Positions 46,820 through 56,061 of a stretch of 64,000 nucleotides of DNA are shown one piece after another. The position numbers and the translations under genes were made by a program. Below the pieces are notes generated by a model that was not told where the DNA came from, made no database searches, and saw only the letters and a program-made list of their open reading frames with translations. Source of the DNA: Artemisia argyi. Taxonomy: Eukaryota > Streptophyta > Magnoliopsida > Asterales > Asteraceae. The stretch is taken from positions 45,001 to 109,000 of the forward strand of contig JARVZY010002392.1 of NCBI GenBank assembly GCA_030686995.1, written 5' to 3'. Each line of letters begins with the position of its first letter. Positions within the stretch are counted from its first letter, which is position 1.

Positions 46820-48660
46820 CAACATTTTTTTAAACCCTTATGTATACCCACTTTACTTATACTTCTATTCTCACCAAAAAAAATGTCAGGACATGACGAG
46901 AGTTTTTTGAACTTAATGAGTTTTGAAAATCCGTTCTCTAACACGAACGTTGGATATTCTTCAAACCCTAACCCACTAAATTTGACACGATTAGCACTGG
47001 GGGATGTGTGTCAAGCAATTTGGAAGCTATGTCATCCGAGATTTGACTTAGACTGGAAGTGGCCCAAGCGGTTAAAGTGAAAGACCAGATGATAAGGAAA
47101 AATTTGTTACGCTTTTAAGGGGTCATTTAAACCCTAAGTCGTGATAATGTGATCAATTATTACCTTAAATCATTTCTTTTGTCAATTTAGGTACTTTTGA
47201 GGAGAATTCTAGAAAAGGAAGTATTTTGGATGTTTTTGAAGCAAAAAGTGAAGAAAATGACAAAGTCAAGAATCCATGCTGAAAATTGTATCTGACGGCG
47301 TCAAGCAATTCTAAGGGACGGCGTCAGCTTATGTGACAAGAGGTGGATATTACATTTACACTTGACGCGCCAGAAGACAAATTGGAGTTTTACACGTGAC
47401 GACGTCACGTTTTACATGAAGTAGGCCGTCACGTATCATGCCCAAGCGTGACGACCCAGAAGACCTAAAGAGGGATGGCGTCAAGAAGTTGGATTGGACG
47501 ACAAGAAATCCTAGCTGCGGCGAGATGACGGCGTTAGCCACTAAAATGGGACGCCGTCACCTATGTAAATATATAGTTTTCAATTTTTCATTCATTAGGA
47601 AAAATCTTTTGGTAGGGAACTTTAGGGTACAAACACTAGTCAACTTTTGCAGCTATTTTAGGGTTTCAAACCCTCATTTCTTCCATGTTCAATTGAAGAT
47701 AAGTTATCCTTTAATCATTCAATATGTCTATGTGTTGTTTGATTATATTGAATGCTTTTCTTTCTTTTAAATTGCTAGCTTAGGTTTGTTTGTGTTTGCT
47801 TAGATCTAATGAAACCTAGTTATTGATTATTGGTTGTTGGTTTGTCATTAATTGTTGTAGGTGATTGATTTTAGCGTTAGGCTTAAGAACTGGCTAATCT
47901 CCTATACGGTAACTTGCTTGAACGTCTTAAGAAACGTAATCGGATGTATACTACGGTTTTATTGGTTGTATTTAATGCATAAGTAACTATTAATGAGGCC
48001 ATGATAGGATACTAAACGTTTCGTCATAGGAAGAGATAGAAGCTTATAGAGTTGGGGAAGATCGTAAACGACCCCACGAATGGTATTAAGGAATGCAACC
48101 CTTCACCTGTGCAATTGTGACAAACCAATTAATAAATAAAAGATAATTAGGGAGTAGTGAAATCTAAGTAAACACGCTTTTCTCATTATTAGAAGTTCTC
48201 ATATTTTATTTTCTATTTATTTTATTTTATTCATTTAAGTAGTTATTTGGGTTAGTTGAATAGCAACTAATTCTGCCCACTCCTCCAATACCCGAGATAT
48301 TTTACTTGCTTTCCATAAAACCTAAAAATACAAAAATAATCATCCCTCACCCCTAGACCTAGTTAGATTAATTTCAATCCTAGCGAACACTACTCCCTGT
48401 GAAACGATCAATCCCCCGGTACTTTCCAACTCACTATACTACATCGGTCAGGTACACTGCCTGATGGGGATTGCAAGTTTCTCAAGATCCCTTGAGAAGT
48501 AAAACTTTTGTGTAGACCACAATCCACGCATCACCAGACGATAATGCGTTTGAAAGAATTTAAATTTCTTGGTATTAGTACGAAGGAGATGGATTCGGCC
48601 ATTGCGTATTGGATCAATTTGGAGAAGCAAAAAATCGCCGAAAAATATAATTTGCAACCA
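46820..48660 (+). pseudogene. Decayed Harbinger-type ORF1-like gene split by a solo LTR
   Basis: The upstream part (from the Met at 46883) encodes MSGHDESFLNLMSFENPF and NPLNLTRLALG. One frame then reads across the LTR insertion point (target CCAGA) into MRLKEFKFLGISTKEMD and INLEKQKIAEKYNL (about 48541-48657). The C-terminal segment resembles the ends of Myb/SANT-like or NAM-associated plant proteins found next to Harbinger transposases. The central region is missing. The family assignment is a weak inference. Confidence 0.4.
47090..48533 (+). repeat. Solo LTR of a Ty3-like element with palindromic motif array
   Basis: The block starts TGATAAGG, ends CACGCATCA, and is flanked by the perfect 5-bp duplication CCAGA (47085-47089, 48534-48538). 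No internal retrotransposon sequence remains, so it arose by LTR-LTR recombination. U3 holds about nine copies of TGACGGCGTCA-like palindromes (47290-47566), followed at once by a TATA-like TAAATATATAG (about 47567). Confidence 0.85.
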
Positions 48661-49069
48661 CCCCAACCAAATAGTTTTATTTTATTTACTTATTGTACTT
48701 TTTTATGTCGTAACTTTTATATGTACTCATAGTAGTTTTTTTTCATTTCTTACTTTTTTTTATTTGTAACGTTTTTATTTCGTATTGTAATGTTTAATTT
48801 TATTAATGAAGTATTAGATTGTTTAATGAATGAAATTGTTGATGGTAGAATTTGTAAATTGTAATTTTTAAAAAAGGTGGGTCGCAAAATGTGGTGTTAT
48901 TTGGTGTTATGATAAAAGGGTGATTTTTTGATGTTATGTTATTTGATGTTGAAATGATGTGGCGTTGACGTGACGGGGTTTTTGGTGTTATTTCGTGTTA
49001 TGACTCTTAGTGCTCTTATAAACATTTTGTTAAACGGTAGTTATAATATATTGAAGTGTTGGGAAAGAA

Positions 49070-49567
49070 ATTACTCAAAATGGGAACACATATATTGCAA
49101 GGCAACCCAATTGCAGACAGACTGGCTTCTCTTACTCTCACAGGTCAGATTGCATCGTTGAAGCTGCTTCTTTTCTCTTGCAAACAAGCCTACAACAAGG
49201 ACAAGAGTGAAACCGCTTCCAAAGACTCAGCGATTGGGTAGGGCGTAATGACTACTCAGATGAAAGTTTCGGAGGAAGCATGGTGTTAAACAAGGTAGGT
49301 GAAGCATACCTTCGATCCAGTGCTATGTTCGCAAGAGAAGGTGTGATCGTAGGAGCTCAACCTGTTACCGGTGGTTTGAAACATAACCGCTGCTCGTGGA
49401 ATAAAAGGATTGGTCCTATTTGCTTTTAGAGTGATCACATACTTAAGTAGGTCCCTGAGAGTCCTCGCATCACAGCCTGCTCTTATACAATTCCAAAATA
49501 TCCTTTTCATAGGCTTACTAACTATTGGATACAAGTATAGGTATACTGATAAATGTGGTATCATGTA
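49070..49567 (+). pseudogene. Unidentified gene fragment
   Basis: Several adjoining segments look coding but change frame: GTHILQGNPIADRLASLTL and IASLKLLLFSCKQAYNKDKS, then DYSDESFGGS and MVLNKVGEAYLRSSAMFARE, then (after a shift) ITYLSRSLRVLASQP and FQNILFIGLLTIGYKYRY, ending with a TAA at 49567-49569. Taken together they look like the 3' end of a protein-coding gene with a hydrophobic segment near its C-terminus. I do not recognise the family. The piece could be a decayed host gene or a captured fragment. Confidence 0.4.
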
Positions 49568-49587
49568 AATATGATAATTCAAATTAA

Positions 49588-49813
49588 GGGTGCGTTTGGT
49601 TTCTTCTTGAGGGAATCAAACTATCACTATGAAAGTGATAGTTTGTGTTTGTTTAGAATGTCTGGGTCCACAACTACGACTATGAAAGTCTAATATATTC
49701 CATACTCCATATACAACTCTTGAGGGGGGAATGGATCTTTCATAGTTGAGGGACCCACCAGTACTATCAAACTCATACCCATTGTCATTCCTCGCAGCAT
49801 ACCAAACGCACCC
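49588..49813. mobile_element. Tourist-like (PIF/Harbinger) MITE
   Basis: GGGTGCGTTTGGT at the left and its inverse ACCAAACGCACCC at the right are perfect inverted repeats flanked by TAA on both sides (49585-49587, 49814-49816). Length 226 bp, non-coding. Confidence 0.9.
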
Positions 49814-49995
49814 TAAGATATTGATCGATGAACTTAAAATGAGGTTTCATTAATTAACAGATAGATAACACCATTATTGTTTCTGGCATTAATGTTTGTG
49901 ATTGTTGTTATAAACTTCAATTACATTTGAATTTACATAGAGATAGAACGCAACCAGCAATAAGCTACACCGCTAACTCTCTTTGGATTGCAACC

Positions 49996-49996
<1 letters not shown>

Positions 49997-50040
<44 letters not shown>
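49997..50040. repeat. Poly-T run
   Basis: A run of about 43 T. It could be the tail of a retroposon on the minus strand, but I see no body. Confidence 0.6.
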
Positions 50041-50043
<3 letters not shown>

Positions 50044-50076
50044 ATGAAACTATGAAAACAAAAAGGATAGAGATCC

Positions 50077-50803
50077 ATTAAAGATGACAATAATTTGTGA
50101 AACATTATACGGCAAATATTAGATTGCATGCATGTCAATAGTGTGCTGAATAATCCGAATCTAACTCCTTATACGAAAAGTAGATACATATAAATAACCA
50201 AGGCTTTCTGTTTGGTGATATGCAATTGCTTAACAACTAAGAGTTTGTATGTTCAAGCAGAAGTAAATATATTAAAGATGACAATAATTTGTGAAACATT
50301 ATACGGCAAATATTAGAATGCATGCATGTCAATAGCGTGCTGAATATTCCGAATCTAACTCCTTATACGAAAAGTAGATACATATAAACTAGTTATAATT
50401 CCCGCGCACGCGCGGGTTTTTAAATTTTTTTTGAATCATATATTTTTATTTATTAAAAAATAAATAATTTAATATTTGTTTTATTTGATTTATGATGTTT
50501 AATTATAGTTTTTTATTATTAAAAATAATTATTTAAAATTTTTAATCCTATTATTAATTGCATCTTATCTATATTTTTTGTATTTATCTTCTACTTGTGT
50601 TATGGATAAATATAAAATATTTCCTAATAAGAAAATATTTTTTTTTTAAATAAAATTATTACTAAATAAGATATAAATGCATTTTTTGAAAATGAAAAAT
50701 TTCCAATAGAGATTTTATTTTGTTATATAAAAGATAACCAAGGCTTTCTGTTTGGTGATATGCAATTGTTTAACAACTAAGAGTTTGTATGTTCAAGCCG
50801 AAG
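50077..50803. repeat. Tandem duplication of about 194 bp, second copy split by a Helitron
   Basis: Copy 1 (50077-50270) and copy 2 (50271-50388 plus 50735-50803) share long stretches with a few substitutions, for example GACAATAATTTGTGAAACAT and AACCAAGGCTTTCTGTTTGG. Copy 1 keeps the empty Helitron site between 50194 (A) and 50195 (T). Confidence 0.85.
50389..50734 (-). mobile_element. Non-autonomous Helitron
   Basis: Read on the minus strand the element starts TCTTTTATATAAC and ends with a GC-rich hairpin (CCCGCGC-GT-GCGCGGG, plus 50401-50416), 12 further bases, and CTAG. It sits exactly between A (50388) and T (50735), as Helitrons do, without a target duplication. The tandem copy next door gives the empty site. 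The 346-bp interior is AT-rich and non-coding. Confidence 0.9.
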
Positions 50804-50805
50804 TG

Positions 50806-50815
<10 letters not shown>

Positions 50816-50865
<50 letters not shown>
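50816..50865. repeat. (TA)n microsatellite
   Basis: Pure TA run of about 50 bp, left border of the inverted-repeat element that follows. Confidence 0.95.
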
Positions 50866-50867
<2 letters not shown>

Positions 50868-51696
50868 AAGGATCACGTGCGGATGGTTCTTTTTAGTGCG
50901 GATGTGCGGATGGATCTGGACCGCCCATTCCAGAATCTGATCTCCCATTCCAGAATCTGATCTTGACTTTTTATAAAAAAGTCAAGATCTGACGCTAATA
51001 TCACGGTACCAATTGATCATGAAAACGATTTTTTTGATTTTTTTCCTTCTCAGCAATCGTTACTCTAGTTGTGTTCTTTTATTTTTTTTTTTATTTTTTC
51101 AGATTTTTCTGAGCACCTTTTTCTTTTTTGATTATGAGTGCTAATGTGATATTAACGATATTATGAGTGGTACCGTGATATTAAGCTTTTTTACATGTAA
51201 AAATGAACCGTGATATTACGATATTAAGAAAAAGTTAAAGTGATATAAAAAAAATTAACTTTGATATTAAGAAAGCATGATAGTTACGGCGATATTAACA
51301 ATTTTTATTAAGAAAAAGTTTTTACGATATTAAAAAAGTTATTGTGATATTAAATTTTTTATTAAAAAAAAAAGTTTTCAGAATCTGATTTTGACTTTTT
51401 TACAAAAGTCAAAATCAGATTCTGATATCACAATACCTTCAACGATGAAAACGATTTTTTTTTTTGAAATTTTTTTCAGCGATTCTTAATTATTTGTTGT
51501 ACTCTTTATTTTTTTAATTTTTTCAGATTTTTTTGAATTTTTTTCAGAAAAAAAGCTAATACGATAGTAACGATCTTAAAAAAAGACGGGATATTTACGA
51601 TAATGTCACTCCGCTTTTTTCAGATGGTTGACTAGATGGAGGGCTGAGATTCGTCCGTACATCCGCACTAAAATTCAAAAATGTACCGGATCCCTT

Positions 51697-51699
<3 letters not shown>
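50866..51699. mobile_element. Inverted-repeat element bounded by (TA)n tracts
   Basis: The two ends share TTTTAGTGCGGATGT-CGGA in inverse orientation (50891-50910 and 51654-51673) and are bordered by TA tracts on both sides. The interior has about nine GATATTA words and two strong hairpins of GAATCTGATNTTGACTTTT with its inverse (about 50950-50990 and 51379-51422). No coding capacity. The class is unknown; the setting recalls rice Micron elements, which insert in TA repeats. Confidence 0.65.

Positions 51700-51757
<58 letters not shown>
51700..51757. repeat. (TA)n microsatellite
   Basis: TA run of about 58 bp shared as a border by two different inverted-repeat elements. Open frames across it are artefacts. 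Confidence 0.95.
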
Positions 51758-51760
<3 letters not shown>

Positions 51761-52172
51761 TAACTTTCAAACGAGAACCATTTTATTCGCAAAAACTGAG
51801 AGAATCACCAAAAACATACATGCACGCCTTCAATAATTGTATTTTTGCACATATGTTTTCAAAACAACACATATGTTTAAAAAAAACATAGTTGTTCTAA
51901 AGAATTTGATAAGAAATTCGAAATACAAAAAATTTCTTTGAAGGTGTGCATGTATGTTCTTATAAGACGTGCAATGACAATATTGCGGCCGTGTGTAAGG
52001 TTTTTGTGAAAAAAGATGATGAGTTCATAATGATATTGAAGAACATAGGTGGATGTTTACGATTATTGATGATTTGCATGTACTTTTATTTTATTTTAAA
52101 AGGCGTGCATGTATGTTTTTAGTGGTTCTCTCAGTTCTCACAGATAAAATGGTTCTCGTAAGAAAATCCCCC
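51758..52172. mobile_element. Second inverted-repeat element bounded by (TA)n tracts
   Basis: The left end carries ACGAGAACCATTTTAT, ACTGAGAGAA and ACATACATGCACGCCTT; the right end has the same blocks inverted over about 75 bp. A 58-bp TA tract lies on the left and a short one (52173-52183) on the right. It is unrelated to its left neighbour in sequence. No coding capacity. Confidence 0.65.
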
Positions 52173-52183
52173 TATATATATAT

Positions 52184-52938
52184 TGGCTTATTGAGAAATA
52201 GATGGTATACATGTGATATAAAATTTGTTAAAATAAAGTACATAGGTATAAATATTTTTCAAACTAACTAAATGCTTAGTATAACTAAATTTTCATTTTC
52301 GTTAGTGATTATAGTTATGGTGGATTAATTTATTAGGGAGTACCCCTATAAAACAAACAAAAGAAAAAAGTTAGCACGGCATCACAACTACATAGTCGAA
52401 TGATTTGCATGTGATGTGACAATTTGGCAGAACATGAAAGTCGCCATTGAAAGTATTGAGCAAAGAGAACAACTTAAAGCATATTCATAAGCATAATATG
52501 TTGATTCAAACTTTTGTAGTAATTAACTTTTCAATATTAATTTTATGGATAAAGTATTTTAAGTTATTCAATAAACATAGATATTGTCGTATAATTTAAC
52601 GTCACATATGGTAGCCGTATGGGCCACTAAGGGAATATAAAAACATAGCTTCTCAAAATCGTAGTCCTTTTATACTTTTTTTCTTAATATAGAGGACTCA
52701 GTTTGCAAGTAATTAAAAAAACCTGAGCAGCCACTTATTTTTTAGCTATAATCATAGATATTTTTCTCACTGTTGTTTGCGTTGACGTTATTTATTTAAA
52801 TACGTATGATGTCTCTTATTACCAATCTAACGCTTAAATCAAATCAATAATAAATAAATAAAAATATTAGTCTCTTCTTCCTTCGTATAGTTATGGACTT
52901 ATGGCGATAAATTAAATGATAATCAACCAAGAGTGACT
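52184..52938. other. AT-rich stretch without a supportable gene
   Basis: I see no open frame, LTR or inverted repeat that I can support in this interval. Confidence 0.5.
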
Positions 52939-53283
52939 TGTTAGGTCACCATTTTACAACATAATCACTTAGAAATCTAGAGAGAGAAAGTAAGTAGAGA
53001 GAGAGAGTGGAAGGAACCCTAAATAAAAAATAAAAGACTAATAATAATATTAAGAGAACCAACAACCTCAAATGAGGTTATACATTACTATTTATAGGTA
53101 AGGATTAGGGTTTCACCACACTTAGACAATATTACATACTTAGCTCTTAGACTTTATCCAAACCTTTAAACTAAGCATAAAACTTTATAAAACTTATAAA
53201 ATAACTAACGTATTAACTAAATAATGCTACCTATAACAAAATTCAATGACCGACACTTGAAATAATAAAGTCTATTCCCAACA
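52939..53283 (-). repeat. 3' LTR of the Copia element
   Basis: This LTR of 345 bp begins on the minus strand with TGTTGGGAATAGAC right after the PPT and ends GGTGACCTAACA. It holds a TATA box (CTATAAATAG at 53088-53097, minus strand) and a CT-rich leader. The other LTR is not in the window. Confidence 0.82.
53088..53097 (-). promoter_or_regulatory. LTR TATA box of the Copia element
   Basis: CTATAAATAG on the minus strand, 187 bases into the LTR, the expected place for the U3 promoter. Confidence 0.65.
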
Positions 53284-54525
53284 ATCTCCCCCTAAGTGTT
53301 GGTCATCAAAGGTTGCTCGACGTCGTCATCTTCTATACTTTGATTTTGTAGTTGACGTCCTCAAAAATAGTTAGCAAAATCTTTCATCGTTCTTTGTACT
53401 TCGTTCTTTGTTGATGTGATGGTGATCATGTTATGAAGTTGTCTGCCAATCGTCACTTCTGTGTCTGTGGTGGTTGTCCGCCATTCCAGCATGCCCATAC
53501 ATCTTAAGACTTAGACTTTCGAAAGCACGAGGTTCCTTTGCATACACTTTGATCTTTAGTCTTTATACTTTGTAGATTCTTCCCTTTTGGCGTAGAATCT
53601 TTCTTCAAACTTTGTGGTGCTAAGATCTTTGGGGGAGCTTTCATTTGCTTCAAGATGTATGTATAAGCATGCTGGAATCTACCATCATGGAGGAGATGTA
53701 CCTGCAGATAAACAGTTAGCAATAATCAATCGGTACTTACAGATAAGGAATTAGAGCTTGTCAACAGCATATTGTGAAGACTCATTCTAATCCTTATCCA
53801 GGCCGTTCCCATATCAGATACTCCCGAAGGAGCTTACGAGACCTACTAAGTAGCTCAATGACTGGGTGAGGCGCTGGGGATCACTCCACGACTGTAGAAC
53901 GCTAAAGAACCACCGCGAACACTAAGCGTAACCCTTGTGGGGTTACCGAAGTGACCTGCTGTCAGGGCTGTTTGATGTTGACCCTGGCAGGAATTTCCGT
54001 TCAATCATTGAGAAATACATTTGTAATTCTCTCATAAACGTTCTCGGCAGATTGCTAAGATCTGCGAAGGACTCGATAATTTACAGCTGGTGCCCATTGA
54101 TATAGAACACCAGTTGTAGAAATACTAAGTATTTCTAAGAGATCTTTGATGTATCTCATGGCTCTAGACTCGATAAGTGCTCACTTAGGTTTCCTATTCG
54201 GAGACTAGGGAGGGGTCTCCTGCTTCAATATCAACTATCTCTAAGAGATAAGTCGATAGATTACACTGGTTCCCCGTGAGAATGAAACAAGCTCTTTTAA
54301 GAGAACTTGAGTGGTTAAGAAGGTTTAGTGCATTGCGTCACTGGGTCCATGACGACTTTATCTTCAATACCGGTGTTGCCTTAGCAACAACCAGTAGCAT
54401 ACGAGTTGAACCCGGTGTCTGCCCTAAGGTTGAACATATGGAGGGCTATTTCTTTTCACCTTTTTTTTTTTTTTTACTTTTCTTTTTAATTCTTCAACTC
54501 CTTCTTTCCCCTTTCATTCTTTACT

Positions 54526-54567
<42 letters not shown>

Positions 54568-56061
54568 TATCATACCTAAGGACTTCTAGTTCTAACTATT
54601 GGTGATGTCCTTGGGTAGATCCCTCTGGCTTAGGCGGATCATAGGACGGTTATTTCCTAACCTTAGTCACCTTATAACTTCATGACTATCCTATAATTGC
54701 CATTGAAACCTTTGAAAATCTCTCAAAGTGTTTGTGTTTATCAAACATTTTGTTTAACACTTTGAGAGTTTTATGTTTTCTTATGAAGGGCTCCCCCTTC
54801 ACATGTGCTCATGATTATTTAAGAAATTTGCACATGCGGGAGGAGCAAGCACTTTTTGAATTGATCCACTTTCAGTGAACAAGACCGATTCAAGACACGC
54901 TTACATCACTAGTTAGACTAGCTTGAAGTTATTACCCGGCCTGGTCAAGTTCACAGAAAGTTTCTCGAAACGGTACATTTCTACTAAGACAAATCCTTTT
55001 CGAGACACGCTTACGTGGCTAGTTAAAGAGTTCCATTGTCAGCTTTTAGGTGACAACTAGCTCTAGTAACTAACTTGATGTTATTACCCGTCGAGGAAAA
55101 GTCTTTTCGAATTTACTAACTTTTATGTTTCGTCAATTCCTGGGTGAATCTGAGTCTAGCTCTCATGAGGTTTGACATTTAAGCAACATTTAACTTTCAT
55201 ATTTTAATCACTTTCATTTTTCTCCCCCTCAAAAATAGCATATAAGATGTTGTTTTTGAGAATATTGGATGTGGCACCCTCTTGAACCAACCATAAGAAG
55301 TAATTCGGAAAAAAAATTTAACAAGCAATGGTTCAAGAGGTGTTTGATTAATTCATTGAGTCTTATGGGGAGAAATCAACAAGAACTTTTGATTTTGAGA
55401 ACGATGAGTTTTCAAGTGCTCCCCCTCAACAGGTGAATACTCATTGAGGTGAAATACTTGTCTTTTGAGCAGAATTATGAAAACCAGAAAATGTTTGATT
55501 AATTCTACTCAAAAGTAAGAAGCCTTCGCTCTTTATATAAGGATTGAGGCACTGAAGCGTACCTCAGGGTCCTTTAATTACAAGCACGGGTTGTACACTG
55601 TTATGTGTGCACAAACCATAGTAATCGATGAAGAAAATATTATGATGAAACAAAGTCAATGTTATACCAAAATGATCATGCTCGAGGAGTATCCGGACGG
55701 CGGTAAGTGAGAATGTCAGGAATCGGTTCCCTCGCTCCAATCAAGCTCTCCAATCTGCGTATCTGATCCCTGAACCTTAATTTTTGATCAATCCTAGCCA
55801 TGAATTTGAGTGCTTCCTTCACATCTCTTCTACTCCATCCCACATTAATCCCACTGTTGTGTTGTTTGACTTTTCATTCAACTGAATTCTGACATACTTA
55901 AGAGTCTGATCCCCAAACTTATGAACCTCTTCATATCTCATGATTCTGAACGTATCCCTTAACGGATAAATAACTCCAAAGGGTTTGTTGTTGAAGGTGA
56001 ACGGTCGAGGGTTCTTAATGGCATGAGTAAGTTTTTGTGGAGCGGTAAAGTTGAGGGCTCT
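53284..56061 (-). other. Long 3' non-coding region of the Copia element with multiple PPT-like tracts
   Basis: No credible ORF. On the minus strand the G-rich tract AGGGGGAG occurs next to the LTR (53286-53293), and copies of A(A/G)GGGGGAG-type tracts occur near 54787, 55222 and 55420. A run of about 36 T lies at 54531-54566. One hairpin cassette is at 55258-55343. Confidence 0.7.
55258..55343. repeat. Hairpin cassette, copy 1
   Basis: An 86-bp segment nearly identical to 60661-60747. It contains inverted repeats GGCACCCTCTTGAACCA and TGGTTCAAGAGGTGT that can form a stem of about 14 bp. The two copies lie on either side of the 1003-residue ORF in the same orientation. Confidence 0.8.

Larger units (their letters stand above)
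46503..49015. mobile_element. PIF/Harbinger-like remnant containing a solo LTR
   Basis: The end sequences GAGGGCTGGGAGTGTTAAC and (reversed) GAGCACTAAGAGTCATAAC agree at about 13 of 19 positions and are flanked by TTA on both sides (46500-46502, 49016-49018), the Harbinger target. Inside is a decayed ORF split by a 1444-bp solo LTR. Without the LTR the element is about 1.06 kb. A long A run lies at about 46669-46703. Confidence 0.6.

Noticed and set aside
51595..51891. ORFs with long Ile-Tyr repeats on both strands
   Set aside because: They are translations of the (TA)n microsatellite.
53504..53722. 72-codon minus-strand ORF in the Copia 3' region
   Set aside because: Short, no motif, within a long non-coding region of the element.
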